From positions 156,874 to 220,873 of the forward strand of contig JAITNH010000006.1 in NCBI GenBank assembly GCA_031290575.1: a stretch of 64,000 nucleotides of DNA, in the 5' to 3' direction. Of this stretch, positions 54,243 through 63,466 are shown piece by piece. The notes beneath the pieces are model-generated. The model did not search any database, had not been told where the DNA came from, and worked only from the letters and a program-made list of their open reading frames with translations. Position numbers and translations under genes: made by a program. Within the stretch, counting starts at the first letter, position 1. Each line of letters starts with the position of its first letter. This stretch comes from Endomicrobium sp. (GTDB taxonomy: Bacteria; Elusimicrobiota; Endomicrobiia; Endomicrobiales; Endomicrobiaceae).

Positions 54243-55217
54243 ATGAAAAAAAAAGTATTATCGGGTATGCGACCTACTGGAGGTCTTCACTTAGGTCATT
54301 ATTTTGGTGTTTTGCAAAATTGGGTTGCCCTTCAAGATGAGTGCGATTGTTATTATATGTCATCAGATTGGCATGCATTAACTACAGACTATGCAGATAC
54401 ATCAAAAATTGATGAGAATACTTTAGATATGGTTGCTGATTGGATTACGGCAGGAATAGATCCAGAAAAGGTTACGATTTTTAAACAATCGTTTGTTCAT
54501 CAACACAGCGAGATGTTTCTAGTGCTTTCTATGCTAACTCCTTTAGGATTATTATATAGATGTCCGACGTATAAAGAACAAATAAAAGAAATAAAAAATA
54601 AAAAGCTTAATAATTATGGTTTTTTGGGGTATCCTGTTTTAATGGCAGCTGATATTTTGTTGTACAAGACTGACATTGTTCCTGTAGGTGAAGATCAACT
54701 TTCTCATTTGGAGTTTACAAGAGAAATAGCAAGAAAATTTAACAGTCTTTATTGTAATATTTTGGTTGAACCTAAAGAAAAACTCACTAAGGCTGCAAAA
54801 CTTCCTGGGCTTGATGGAAGAAAAATGTCAAAATCATACGGTAATTCAATTTTGCTTGGTGAAAATGATGACATTTTAAGAGATAAAGTTAAAAACATGT
54901 TTACAGATCCTCTAAAAATAAAGAAAAATGATTTTGGCCATCCAGATGGTTGTGTTGTTTTTGCATTTCATAAAATATTTATCAAAGAATATAAAAATAG
55001 AGAGTTAGAGTGTAAAATGGGCATGGTAGCCTGTATTACATGTAAAAAACAATTAATGGAAATGCTTTCTTCGTTTATGAAACCTTTGACTGAGAAAAGA
55101 AAAATTATTGTTTCCGATAAAGCATATTTAAAAAAAATAATTAAAATCGGAAGCCAAAAAGCTGTAGAAACCGCACAAATGACAATGCTTGAAATTAGAC
55201 AAGCTTTGAAGTTTTAG
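54243..55217 (+). CDS. trpS: Tryptophanyl-tRNA synthetase
   Basis: 324-residue class I enzyme. The HIGH-type motif is HLGH (16-19) after SGMRPTGG, and the KMSKS loop is at about 194-198 in DGRKMSKSYGN. MAADILLYKTDIVPVGEDQ is typical of bacterial TrpS. The ribosome binding site is GAGAGGA. A single-gene unit appears likely. Confidence 0.96.
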   Translation: MKKKVLSGMRPTGGLHLGHYFGVLQNWVALQDECDCYYMSSDWHALTTDYADTSKIDENTLDMVADWITAGIDPEKVTIFKQSFVHQHSEMFLVLSMLTPLGLLYRCPTYKEQIKEIKNKKLNNYGFLGYPVLMAADILLYKTDIVPVGEDQLSHLEFTREIARKFNSLYCNILVEPKEKLTKAAKLPGLDGRKMSKSYGNSILLGENDDILRDKVKNMFTDPLKIKKNDFGHPDGCVVFAFHKIFIKEYKNRELECKMGMVACITCKKQLMEMLSSFMKPLTEKRKIIVSDKAYLKKIIKIGSQKAVETAQMTMLEIRQALKF

Positions 55218-55375
55218 GACTAAGATTTTCTTTGTAGTTTTAAATATCGAAAATAATGAAAACTTTAAGTATTGAGATTCTTTTTTTGCTTTGTTGCTGA
55301 TAAAAGTAAAAGTTTGTGATAGATTTATTGTGTTGTTTTAAGGATAGTATAAAACTTTTTTTGCATGGAGTTAGT

Positions 55376-56131
55376 ATGAAGAGGATAGAAATTTTTACAA
55401 AAGCAATCCCTTATTATGTTGACTTTTTTTCTATTGCGTTTCTTTGTGTCTTTTTTGTTTTTATTATAAATCATTATTGCCAAATCAAAAACTATGCTTT
55501 GTCATTGTTAAAAGATTGTAATATGATTGTATTTTTTGACAAAAATATTGATGAAAATGAAGAAGAATTAGTAAAAATAGAATTAGGAAATACAAAAGTG
55601 GCATTTGTAAAAGAATATGTAACTGCCACAGAAGCATATTTAAGGGCTGTTAAAAAAAATTCATTTTTAAAGAGTATTTCTGTTCCTGGTGATGTAAAAT
55701 CAATTCAATCTTATGCTGTAGTTATTCCAACCTCTGTGATAGATAAAAAGTCTCTTATGAAAGCGAAAGCCAGTTTGGAAGAAATTTCAGGAGTTGATGA
55801 GGTAGTTTTCGATGTATCTGTGTTTGAACGTTATATAGATACCAATAACTTTATATTGTCGTGTAAAAAGGTATTGTTTATTTTTTTGATTGGTGTTATT
55901 ATTTTATTTATTTTCAAATGTGTATTTTTTGTTATACAGTATGGAGCCATGAGGTTTGTTAAAAATTTTTTTTTATACTCTATTGCTTCTATACTTGGTT
56001 TTATTGCAATATGGATTCTTTGTATATTTTTAAAGTATAATTTATACGCCTGTGGGCTCTCGATTTTGCTGTCAATGCCTCTAAGTGTTGCTGTTGGAGT
56101 TACATTGGATAGCAGATGTTATCAAACATAG
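55376..56131 (+). CDS. ftsX: Divergent FtsX-like cell-division permease
   Basis: 251 residues. One N-terminal membrane span is followed by a periplasmic FtsX-type domain (about 40-165, with IVFFDKNIDENEEEL and LEEISGVDEVVFD), then three further spans. It is shorter than typical FtsX, and the usual loop between the second and third spans, normally rich in Arg and Glu, is reduced. The ATG at 55376 has GGAG five bases upstream. FtsE, its ATPase, is not next to it. The next gene, an EnvC-like activator, supports the call. Confidence 0.72.
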   Translation: MKRIEIFTKAIPYYVDFFSIAFLCVFFVFIINHYCQIKNYALSLLKDCNMIVFFDKNIDENEEELVKIELGNTKVAFVKEYVTATEAYLRAVKKNSFLKSISVPGDVKSIQSYAVVIPTSVIDKKSLMKAKASLEEISGVDEVVFDVSVFERYIDTNNFILSCKKVLFIFLIGVIILFIFKCVFFVIQYGAMRFVKNFFLYSIASILGFIAIWILCIFLKYNLYACGLSILLSMPLSVAVGVTLDSRCYQT

Positions 56132-56135
56132 AAAT

Positions 56136-57266
56136 ATGAAAAAAATAATTGTTTTAATTACTTTACTCTTTCATCATTTTTTGTTATTTTCTGTGTATGC
56201 TGAGAATATTGATATCAGATCAAAACAGCTTTTAGGAATAAAAAGAACAATAAAAGAAAAAGAACAACAAAAAAAGAGATTGTTTTTTCAGGAAAGAATT
56301 TTTAAGAAAGATCTTAAGTTACTTAATGATGATGTAGTGCAGACTGAAAAAAAACTTAAACAGCGATCACTAAATATAAAAACAATTCAGCACAGTCTTG
56401 AAAATTCTTCAAGGATATATAATTCTGCTTTTATAAGAAGTTCCGGTTTTAACAAAATAATTCTTGATGAGATGCGGTGTTTTAATAAGATGACTTTTGT
56501 GTTTAGATATGAGCAAAATCCTTTGGAGTATAAAATAAGAAAAAAATCCTTAGAGTATGAAAAAGAAAATTTTGAGAAAGCAAAAAAAGAAGTCACAGTT
56601 TCAGCTTTAAATATCAAAAGATTTGAAAAATCCAAAAAAAATCTTTTGAGCTTACAGCAACGTGAAAATAAATTAGTTGAACAACATAAAAATATGTTAA
56701 AAGAAAAAAATGTACTTTTAAATATAACCTCAGATAAAAAACATGCAATCGAACGTGAGATAAAATCTTTAAATGATAGTGCAAAAGCGCTGCAAGCATT
56801 GATAAATAGAATTAATGTAAATAAACAAAACAAAAAAACTACTGTGATAACACGTTCTACAGCTTTTGCGAAAATTAAAAGAAAAAAAACTCTTCCATGG
56901 CCGGTGAATGGTAAAATTATTTTGAATTTTGGCAGGAATAAGCATCCTGATCTTGATACCTATGTTATAAGTAATGGAATAAAAATAAGTGCTGATGATT
57001 TTAGTCAGGTAAAAAGTATTGATGCGGGGACCGTTGTTTTTACAGGACGATTTCGTTCTTATGGTAAAGTTATTGTAATAAATCATAAAAATTCAACCTT
57101 TTCAGTTTATGGACTTTTAGAACATATATTTGTTAAGGAAGACCAGCTAGTATCGAAAAATACTGTTATTGCAAATCTTGGTAGTGGTGAGAATAATGTT
57201 TTATATTTTGAGATAAGGCAAAATAATTTTCCTGACAATCCCGTTTTATGGTTGCAACAAAAGTAA
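56136..57266 (+). CDS. envC: EnvC-like murein hydrolase activator (degenerate M23/LytM domain)
   Basis: 376 residues: an N-terminal signal segment (about 1-22), a long coiled coil (about 25-235) and a C-terminal LytM domain (about 270-375). The zinc ligands of active M23 peptidases are lost: YGLL stands where YAHL is usual and LYFEIR where LHFEIR is usual. That is the pattern of EnvC and NlpD, which activate amidases rather than cut. Co-location with ftsX fits the FtsEX-EnvC system. Confidence 0.82.
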   Translation: MKKIIVLITLLFHHFLLFSVYAENIDIRSKQLLGIKRTIKEKEQQKKRLFFQERIFKKDLKLLNDDVVQTEKKLKQRSLNIKTIQHSLENSSRIYNSAFIRSSGFNKIILDEMRCFNKMTFVFRYEQNPLEYKIRKKSLEYEKENFEKAKKEVTVSALNIKRFEKSKKNLLSLQQRENKLVEQHKNMLKEKNVLLNITSDKKHAIEREIKSLNDSAKALQALINRINVNKQNKKTTVITRSTAFAKIKRKKTLPWPVNGKIILNFGRNKHPDLDTYVISNGIKISADDFSQVKSIDAGTVVFTGRFRSYGKVIVINHKNSTFSVYGLLEHIFVKEDQLVSKNTVIANLGSGENNVLYFEIRQNNFPDNPVLWLQQK

Positions 57267-57335
57267 GAAATTCTATTTTGTTCACTAATTTATGTTTTTT
57301 CTTATTTGTATTTGAGGTATGTAAAGTTAAAATTT

Positions 57336-58361
57336 ATGATAAATATATTGGCGTTAGAAACTTCTTGCGATGAAACCTCGGTTGCAATAGTTGCAGATGG
57401 AGTGAATGTAAAATCGCTTGCAATCTCTTCTCAGATAGCAACCCATGCCAAATTTTTTGGTGTTGTTCCTGAACTTGCAAGTCGTGCGCATGTAGAAAAT
57501 GTGAATCTTGTATTATTGAGAGCATTAAATAATATTGGCGTAAAATTTGATGATTTTGGGAAAAGTATTGATGCTATTGCATTTACTGCTGGTCCTGGTC
57601 TTGCTGGAGCACTTCTTGTTGGCACAATTGTCGCAAAATCCATTGCAAGTATTTATAAAAAGCCTATAATACCTGTGAATCATTTAGAAGGCCATTTATA
57701 TTCTGCTTTTCTTGAGAACAAATTGATTAAACCCCCGTTTTTAAGCATTATAATATCAGGTGGACATACAGAGCTAGTAATAGTTGAAGATTTTGGAAAA
57801 TATAAAATACTTGGTGTTACAAGAGATGATGCGGCAGGTGAAGCATTTGATAAGGCTGCTAAAATGTTAGGACTTTCTTATCCTGGAGGCCCTATCATAG
57901 ATCAAAGAGCAGAGAAAGGTAATCCTAAAGCCGTAAAATTTACAAGGCCTTATTTAAGAGGAAGTTGGGATTTTTCATTTTCAGGAATAAAAACTGCTCT
58001 TTTGAATTATTTAAAGCTGAATTGTGTTAAAAATGAAAAACAATTAAATGATATATGTGCTTCTTTTAGACAAGCTATTGCAGAAACTATTTGTTTTAAA
58101 GCTTTTGAGGCTGTAAAAAAATTTGATTTAAAAAAGATTACATTAGGTGGTGGTGTAAGTGCAAATTCCTTAATAAGAAAAATGTTTTTTGAATTTGGAC
58201 GTGAAAATAGGATAAAAATTTATCTTCCATCATTGCTTTATTGTACTGATAATGCAGCTATGATTGGATGTGTTGCTTATTTAAAACAAAAAAAATGTGG
58301 ATTAGTATATGGCTTAGATCAATTAAAAAGTAATCCTTCTCTTCGATTAGAAAGCTGGTAG
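57336..58361 (+). CDS. tsaD: tRNA N6-adenosine threonylcarbamoyltransferase TsaD
   Basis: 341 residues of the ASKHA fold. ALETSCDETSVAIV (6-19) opens it; the metal ligands are H116 and H120 in NHLEGHLYSAF; SGGHTELV, GEAFDKAAKMLGL and GGVSANS follow. It transfers the threonylcarbamoyl group to A37 of tRNA, giving the substrate of MtaB. The ATG at 57336 gives the canonical N-terminus; a TTG upstream is less likely. Confidence 0.96.
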   Translation: MINILALETSCDETSVAIVADGVNVKSLAISSQIATHAKFFGVVPELASRAHVENVNLVLLRALNNIGVKFDDFGKSIDAIAFTAGPGLAGALLVGTIVAKSIASIYKKPIIPVNHLEGHLYSAFLENKLIKPPFLSIIISGGHTELVIVEDFGKYKILGVTRDDAAGEAFDKAAKMLGLSYPGGPIIDQRAEKGNPKAVKFTRPYLRGSWDFSFSGIKTALLNYLKLNCVKNEKQLNDICASFRQAIAETICFKAFEAVKKFDLKKITLGGGVSANSLIRKMFFEFGRENRIKIYLPSLLYCTDNAAMIGCVAYLKQKKCGLVYGLDQLKSNPSLRLESW

Positions 58362-58401
58362 GTTGAGTGATAATTATAAGTTATAAAACAGATGGGGATT
58401 A

Positions 58402-59376
58402 ATGAAATATAAAATGAAGAAACTAATAATAGGTAATATTAAGCTTGATAACAATGTATTGCTTGCACCGATGGCAGGAATAACAGATTTGCCTTTACGT
58501 CTTCTTGCGAAAGCTGGTGGAGCAGGTCTTGTGTATACGGGAATGATATCGGCAAAAGCTATTTTATGTCATAATGAAAGAACAAAAGAACTTTTAAAAA
58601 TATCAGATAAAGAAAGACCCGTCGCAGCTCAAATTTTTGGTAGTGATGTTTATAGTCTATCGGAAGCTGCAAAAATAGTAAAAGATGTGGGTGTAGATAT
58701 TATTGATATTAATTTAGGCTGCCCAGTGAAAAAAATAGTAAAATCCGGTTCTGGAGCAAATCTTCTTGCCGATGAAAAACTTCTTGCAAAGATTTTAGTG
58801 TCGATTGTAAAAAGTGTTAATATTCCGGTTACAATTAAAATTCGTATAGGATTATTACCTGGTAAAAATATAGCTACAGGAATTGTTCAAATAGCACAAG
58901 ATTGCGGAATAAAAATGGTTGCTGTACATGCAAGACCAGTTTCTCGTATTCATTCAGGTGATCCTGATTTAAAGTCTTTTGCTGAAGTTTGTGGGGCAGG
59001 TGTAGAAATCCCTATTATTGCAAATGGTGGAATTAGTGACGAAAAAACAGCGTCAATTTTTTTTCAAGTTCGAAATTGCTCTGGAATTATGATAGGCCGA
59101 GCTGCAATTGGAAATTATTCAATATTTGAAAGAATAGGGAACTTTTTTAATAATGGAGAATTGTTAGCGATACCATCCAAAATAGAAAGGATAAAATGGC
59201 TGAAACAGCATGTTAAGTATTCAATGGAACAGTATGGAGAAAAAAGAGGATTTGTTATAATGCGAAAAGTAGTTCATTATTATACAAAGAACTTACCAAA
59301 TGCTACTAAAATACGTAATATGTTTAATACAATAGTTACACTTTCTGATTTTAATGAATTGATAAAATCCATATAA
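58402..59376 (+). CDS. dusB: tRNA-dihydrouridine synthase (DusB/NifR3 family)
   Basis: 324-residue FMN TIM barrel. APMAGITDLPLRLLAKAGGAG, the catalytic-cysteine region INLGCPVKKIVKSGSGANLL, VHARPVSRIHSGDPD, IIANGGISD and GIMIGRAAIGN are as in DusB. It reduces uridines in the tRNA D loop. GGGG precedes the ATG at close spacing. It follows tsaD after 40 bases. Confidence 0.94.
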   Translation: MKYKMKKLIIGNIKLDNNVLLAPMAGITDLPLRLLAKAGGAGLVYTGMISAKAILCHNERTKELLKISDKERPVAAQIFGSDVYSLSEAAKIVKDVGVDIIDINLGCPVKKIVKSGSGANLLADEKLLAKILVSIVKSVNIPVTIKIRIGLLPGKNIATGIVQIAQDCGIKMVAVHARPVSRIHSGDPDLKSFAEVCGAGVEIPIIANGGISDEKTASIFFQVRNCSGIMIGRAAIGNYSIFERIGNFFNNGELLAIPSKIERIKWLKQHVKYSMEQYGEKRGFVIMRKVVHYYTKNLPNATKIRNMFNTIVTLSDFNELIKSI

Positions 59377-59536
59377 GTTTCAAATAATTTAGAATAAGTT
59401 TCCAGTTTTTGTAATTTTAGTAAAATGAAGCAATAGTAAAAGAGTGTGTTTTTATTTAATATATTGACTGAGAATATAGAATGTTATAGAATGAATCAAT
59501 GGTATATAAGTGTATTAAAAAGCATGGAGGTACAAA

Positions 59537-60043
59537 ATGAAGAGGTTGTTTTTATTAGGATTCTTGACGATGTTCGTTTTTGCATTGGGTTGTTGTAAAA
59601 AACAAGACATAAAGCATAATTCTTTTGACAATAATATAAAGGATGATGGACTAAAAACCGTGGCTTTTACTGATGAACCATCTATACGGCATGAATCTAT
59701 AAAAGATATGAATCTTAAAACCATATATTTCAGTTTTGATAGAAGTGATTTAACGAATGACAGTATAGGAATACTTAAAGAAAATTCTGTTTATTTAACA
59801 AAGAATCCGAAATTAAAAATTGTGCTTGAGGGTCACACCGATAATAGAGGTACTACGGAGTATAATTTAGCTTTAGGTCAGCGTAGAGCTTTAAAAGTCA
59901 AAGCATGTTATGTACAATTCGGTATTTTAGCCAATAGGATTGCGGCCATTTCATATGGTCATGAAAAGCCTGCAGATCAAAATAATAACGAAGTGGCATG
60001 GTCGAAAAACAGGAGAGTAGAAACAAAAACACTGTTGAGATGA
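59537..60043 (+). CDS. pal: Peptidoglycan-associated lipoprotein Pal
   Basis: 168 residues. A lipoprotein signal ends FALGC (C19), though the lipobox is not ideal. The OmpA-like domain (about 58-165) has YFSFDRSDL, LEGHTDNRGTTEYNLALGQRRA and SYGHEKP, the peptidoglycan-binding core. It anchors the outer membrane to the wall and binds TolB. It comes first in the Tol-Pal cluster, whereas in most Proteobacteria it comes near the end. Confidence 0.94.
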   Translation: MKRLFLLGFLTMFVFALGCCKKQDIKHNSFDNNIKDDGLKTVAFTDEPSIRHESIKDMNLKTIYFSFDRSDLTNDSIGILKENSVYLTKNPKLKIVLEGHTDNRGTTEYNLALGQRRALKVKACYVQFGILANRIAAISYGHEKPADQNNNEVAWSKNRRVETKTLLR

Positions 60044-60047
60044 AAAT

Positions 60048-60749
60048 ATGAAACGATATACTGTTTTGATGTTTTACTTTGCTATGATATTTAATTTTGG
60101 ATGTATGTCTTTATCTTCGAATTCACGTATGATAGATGAATTAAAATATGATATAGCTCAAATACAGATACAGAATAAAGAAATTCAGCAAGAGTGCATT
60201 GGTTTACATGCAAAAGTTGATTCTGTGTTGGTGATAACAGATATATTTAATGTTGCTGTACAAGATTTGCAAAATAGTGTTTCTATCTTAAATCAAACTC
60301 TAAGTAGTTTTGGTGTTGCAACAAATATAGGCAAAGATAATTTTTCTGATTGTGTTTTATTATCATCTCTTTACAGAACTGCTTATGCTGATTATTCTGC
60401 GGGGAAATTTGAACTTGCATACTCAGAATTGGGATCATTTGTAAACAAATACCCCAATTCTGAGTATGCATCTCAGGCTCAATTTTATATGGGCGAATGT
60501 TTTTATTGTCGTTGCATGTGGGAACAAGCTGTTGATGAGTATGTGAAAATAGAACAACAATATAAAGAGTCTAATTTAATACCATCCGCAAGATTAAAAA
60601 TTGCTTTATGTTATGAAATGCTTGAGAAATACGATGATGCCGAAAATATTTTTCTGTCTATTATAAGTCATTTCCCTAATAGTCACGAGGTTTCGGTAGC
60701 AAAAGAAAAAATTAGGTTGTACAAACGTAAGAATGTTCAAGCGAAATGA
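60048..60749 (+). CDS. cpoB: Tol-Pal cell-envelope coordinator CpoB (YbgF)-like lipoprotein
   Basis: 233 residues: a signal sequence with a probable lipid-attachment Cys at C19 (FNFGC), a coiled-coil segment (about 28-85) and C-terminal TPR repeats (about 105-225, with YSAGKFELAYSELGSFVNKYPNSEYA and further copies). This matches YbgF/CpoB, except that the E. coli protein is not a lipoprotein. It overlaps the next gene by 17 bases. A large inverted repeat lies in the first TPR. Confidence 0.85.
   Translation: MKRYTVLMFYFAMIFNFGCMSLSSNSRMIDELKYDIAQIQIQNKEIQQECIGLHAKVDSVLVITDIFNVAVQDLQNSVSILNQTLSSFGVATNIGKDNFSDCVLLSSLYRTAYADYSAGKFELAYSELGSFVNKYPNSEYASQAQFYMGECFYCRCMWEQAVDEYVKIEQQYKESNLIPSARLKIALCYEMLEKYDDAENIFLSIISHFPNSHEVSVAKEKIRLYKRKNVQAK
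60416..60470. repeat. 18-base-pair perfect inverted repeat inside cpoB
   Basis: TGCATACTCAGAATTGGG (60416-60433) and its exact reverse complement (60453-60470) flank a 19-base spacer, which itself contains ATTTGT-AA-ACAAAT. The whole would form a very stable hairpin in DNA or mRNA. It lies in frame within a TPR motif and encodes YSELG and PNSEYA on its two arms. Confidence 0.92.
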
Positions 60750-61476
60750 TTTTTTTATATATCTAATAATTTCGATATTACTGCACATATCGATTGTCTT
60801 GCTTGGTGCTTATTTTGTGTCATGTTCTAAAAGTAATAAACATGTTTACCATTCTGTTCCGATAGAAGTTACTTTTTATTCTTCATCGCAGTATAAAATT
60901 AATCGTAGGATATTTGTTAAATCTTCAAAAAATAATATTGAAAAATCCAATTTGTTTATGCATAAACAAATAAAAGAAAATACAAAAAAAAAGGAAGAAA
61001 CCCTAAAAAATATTATAGTTGCAAAAATACCCAAGAATTCTGTAAAGCAGGCTATACAAGAAAAAAGTACTCTATTAGAAGTGTCAAAGGGTTCTGTTTC
61101 GTCTGATAGTAACATTGAAGGTTTTCAGTCAACGAATTCAAAAACGCTTTTGCCGATGAGAATTGTACAACATGAAGAACTTTCTTTTGATGCAGGTAGT
61201 TTTAAATCTGCATACTATAGTAATCAAATAGTAAAAAAAATTGGAAGTCATTGGAGATGGATGGAAAGTTTTACAAATCTCAGAACAATTGTATATTTTA
61301 AAATTTATAGAGATGGATCTGTGTTTGATATTTTAATTAAGGAATCTTCTGGTAACTATGCTTATGATAAGAATTCTTTAGACACCATAGCAAGGGCATC
61401 TCCTTTTCCTGTTTTGCCTGAAAGTTATGAGAATGAATGGCTTGGAGTGTTTTTTGAATTTAAATATAGGAATTAA
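60733..61476 (+). CDS. TolA/TonB-like periplasmic energy transducer
   Basis: 247 residues: one N-terminal membrane anchor (about 8-30), a basic periplasmic linker (about 45-125), and a C-terminal TonB/TolA-type domain (about 155-247) with IGSHWRWMESFTNLRTIVYF, IYRDGSVFDILIKESSG and YDKNSLDTIARASPFPVLP. Its place between cpoB and tolB with tolQR after it argues for the TolA role; the fold alone would also fit TonB. Confidence 0.82.
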   Translation: MFKRNDFFIYLIISILLHISIVLLGAYFVSCSKSNKHVYHSVPIEVTFYSSSQYKINRRIFVKSSKNNIEKSNLFMHKQIKENTKKKEETLKNIIVAKIPKNSVKQAIQEKSTLLEVSKGSVSSDSNIEGFQSTNSKTLLPMRIVQHEELSFDAGSFKSAYYSNQIVKKIGSHWRWMESFTNLRTIVYFKIYRDGSVFDILIKESSGNYAYDKNSLDTIARASPFPVLPESYENEWLGVFFEFKYRN

Positions 61477-61480
61477 TAAG

Positions 61481-62776
61481 ATGATAATTAAATTTTTTAT
61501 TTTTATTATCATCATGTTATCTTTTATTAATATATATTGTGCTCAAACAACTGATATTTATTTATCTCTTTCAATTTCAGGTATGAGATCTGATATCGTT
61601 TTAGAAGATTTTAGTGTTTTAGATAGGAACGAAAATTCTATAAAATACTCAGTATTATTAAAAAAAATTATAGAAAATGATTTGATTCTTTCAAGATATT
61701 TTAATGTAATAAAAGATTCCTCAGAAAATTTAAAATTGTCTTTTAAAGAAAAACTCTTTTTGTGGAAAAAAATGGGAGTATCCGTACTTCTTATTGCTTC
61801 TGTATCATGTAATGATGAAGATATATCGCTTGAAATAAACATGTTGGATGTTATTACAGGCGAAAAAATATGGAAATGTGCATATAAAAATAAGTTTAAA
61901 AATTATAGATATATGGCTCATGAAATAAGTGATGAAATTGTGAGACGTTTTACTGGGGAAATTGGCATAGCACGCTCAAAAATAGTTTTTGTAAATAATA
62001 GTACTGGCTTTAAAGAGTTGTATATAGTTGACTATGACGGATATAATTTGCGAAGATTGACAAAAGATAATAAAATTAACATTCTACCCAAATGTTCCCC
62101 TAATGGAAATAGTATAATTTATACAAGTTATTTGTACAATAATCCCGATCTGTTTTATTTAGATCTTATTAAAAATACACGAAGTATTATTTCAAAACAC
62201 CAAGGCTTGAATGCTAGTGCTTCGTTTACTCCCGACGGCAAGAAAATACTTGTTACTTTATCGATGGGAAGATATCCAAATTTGTATTTGATAAACATAA
62301 ATGGAGAAATGCTTCAAAGGATTACTAAGGGTTCATATATTGACACGAGTCCATCATTTGCTCCGAATGGGCAAGAGGTAGTGTTTGTTTCTGATAGATC
62401 TGGCTATCCTCAATTGTATATAATGAATATTGACGGTGGGAACATAAGAAGATTAACTACAAGTGGTTTTTGTGATTCTCCAGCATGGTCTCCACATGGT
62501 GATAAAATTGTTTTTACAATGAGACAATTAAAAGGAAATTATGATTTATATATTTATGACCTACCTACTGCAAAAACAACAAAACTTACGAGTAATCAAA
62601 AAAATAATGAAAATCCTACGTGGTCCCCTGATGGTAGATTTATAGTATTTTATTCTAACAGATCAGGTAATGGCGAAATTTATATAATGTCTATAGATGG
62701 TTTAGGAATAAGAAAACTTGTAGAAATACCAGGAACATCTTATACTCCATCGTGGTCCCCAATTTTTATAAAATGA
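61481..62776 (+). CDS. tolB: Tol-Pal system beta-propeller protein TolB
   Basis: 431 residues: a signal peptide (about 1-21, ending IYCAQ), an N-terminal TolB domain (about 22-165), and a six-bladed propeller of repeated units such as KCSPNGNSIIYTSY, SFTPDGKKILVTLS, SFAPNGQEVVFVSDRSG and TWSPDGRFIVFYSNRSG. It is periplasmic and binds Pal. The ATG at 61481 was chosen because it begins the signal peptide; the frame extends upstream into the previous gene. Confidence 0.95.
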   Translation: MIIKFFIFIIIMLSFINIYCAQTTDIYLSLSISGMRSDIVLEDFSVLDRNENSIKYSVLLKKIIENDLILSRYFNVIKDSSENLKLSFKEKLFLWKKMGVSVLLIASVSCNDEDISLEINMLDVITGEKIWKCAYKNKFKNYRYMAHEISDEIVRRFTGEIGIARSKIVFVNNSTGFKELYIVDYDGYNLRRLTKDNKINILPKCSPNGNSIIYTSYLYNNPDLFYLDLIKNTRSIISKHQGLNASASFTPDGKKILVTLSMGRYPNLYLININGEMLQRITKGSYIDTSPSFAPNGQEVVFVSDRSGYPQLYIMNIDGGNIRRLTTSGFCDSPAWSPHGDKIVFTMRQLKGNYDLYIYDLPTAKTTKLTSNQKNNENPTWSPDGRFIVFYSNRSGNGEIYIMSIDGLGIRKLVEIPGTSYTPSWSPIFIK

Positions 62777-62822
62777 TTTTTCGTACTTTGTATAAAAGAA
62801 TTTTAGAAAGAGGAGATAAAAA

Positions 62823-63461
62823 ATGTTTGAAAATAAAGGTTTTATAGATATAATAAATATGGGTGGTGGTACACTTTACGTTCTTTTTATAGCATCAGTG
62901 CTTTCGATAGCTGTAATTTGTTTTAAATCAATTGAATTTCGAATAAAATCAAAAATTAAGAGATCTGATTTTGTATGCAAGTTAATAGAGAAAATAAAAA
63001 AAGGTGATCTTAATGAAGGTATAAATTTTTGCAATAGTGTTAATTCTCCTATGGCATCTGTTTCAAAAGTTGGCATAGTTGCTTTTAAAGAACGTGGTGG
63101 GGATATTAGTGAAGTGATGGGAAGAGAGGTGCTTGCTCAAACCGTTAAACTTGAAAATTATACTGTTATTCTTGGAACGTTGGGAAGTGTCACAGTTTAT
63201 GTAGGATTGTTTGGAACTATTTTAGGAATAATAAAAGCTTTTCATAATATTTCAACGGTGGGTGCTGGAGGTATAACAGTTGTTGTTGGTGGAGTTTCTG
63301 AGGCTCTTATTGCAACTGCTGGGGGTCTTTTTGTTGCAATTCCTGCTGTTATTGCGTATAATTTTTTTGCAAAAAGTATAGATAAATTTGTCGTTGATAT
63401 GGAATATTGTGTTTCGGCAGTTGAAGAGAGTTTAACTATTTATTATAGGAAGGTAAGATAA
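62823..63461 (+). CDS. tolQ: TolQ (MotA/TolQ/ExbB family) proton channel subunit
   Basis: 212 residues with three membrane spans (about 15-35, 110-145, 160-185). GTLGSVTVYVGLFGTILGIIKAF and the EALIATAGGLFVAIPAVIAYN segment are the channel-lining family motifs. With TolR it powers TolA. A GAGGAG site precedes the ATG. It is followed after five bases by the ExbD/TolR gene. Confidence 0.92.
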   Translation: MFENKGFIDIINMGGGTLYVLFIASVLSIAVICFKSIEFRIKSKIKRSDFVCKLIEKIKKGDLNEGINFCNSVNSPMASVSKVGIVAFKERGGDISEVMGREVLAQTVKLENYTVILGTLGSVTVYVGLFGTILGIIKAFHNISTVGAGGITVVVGGVSEALIATAGGLFVAIPAVIAYNFFAKSIDKFVVDMEYCVSAVEESLTIYYRKVR

Positions 63462-63466
63462 AGAAA

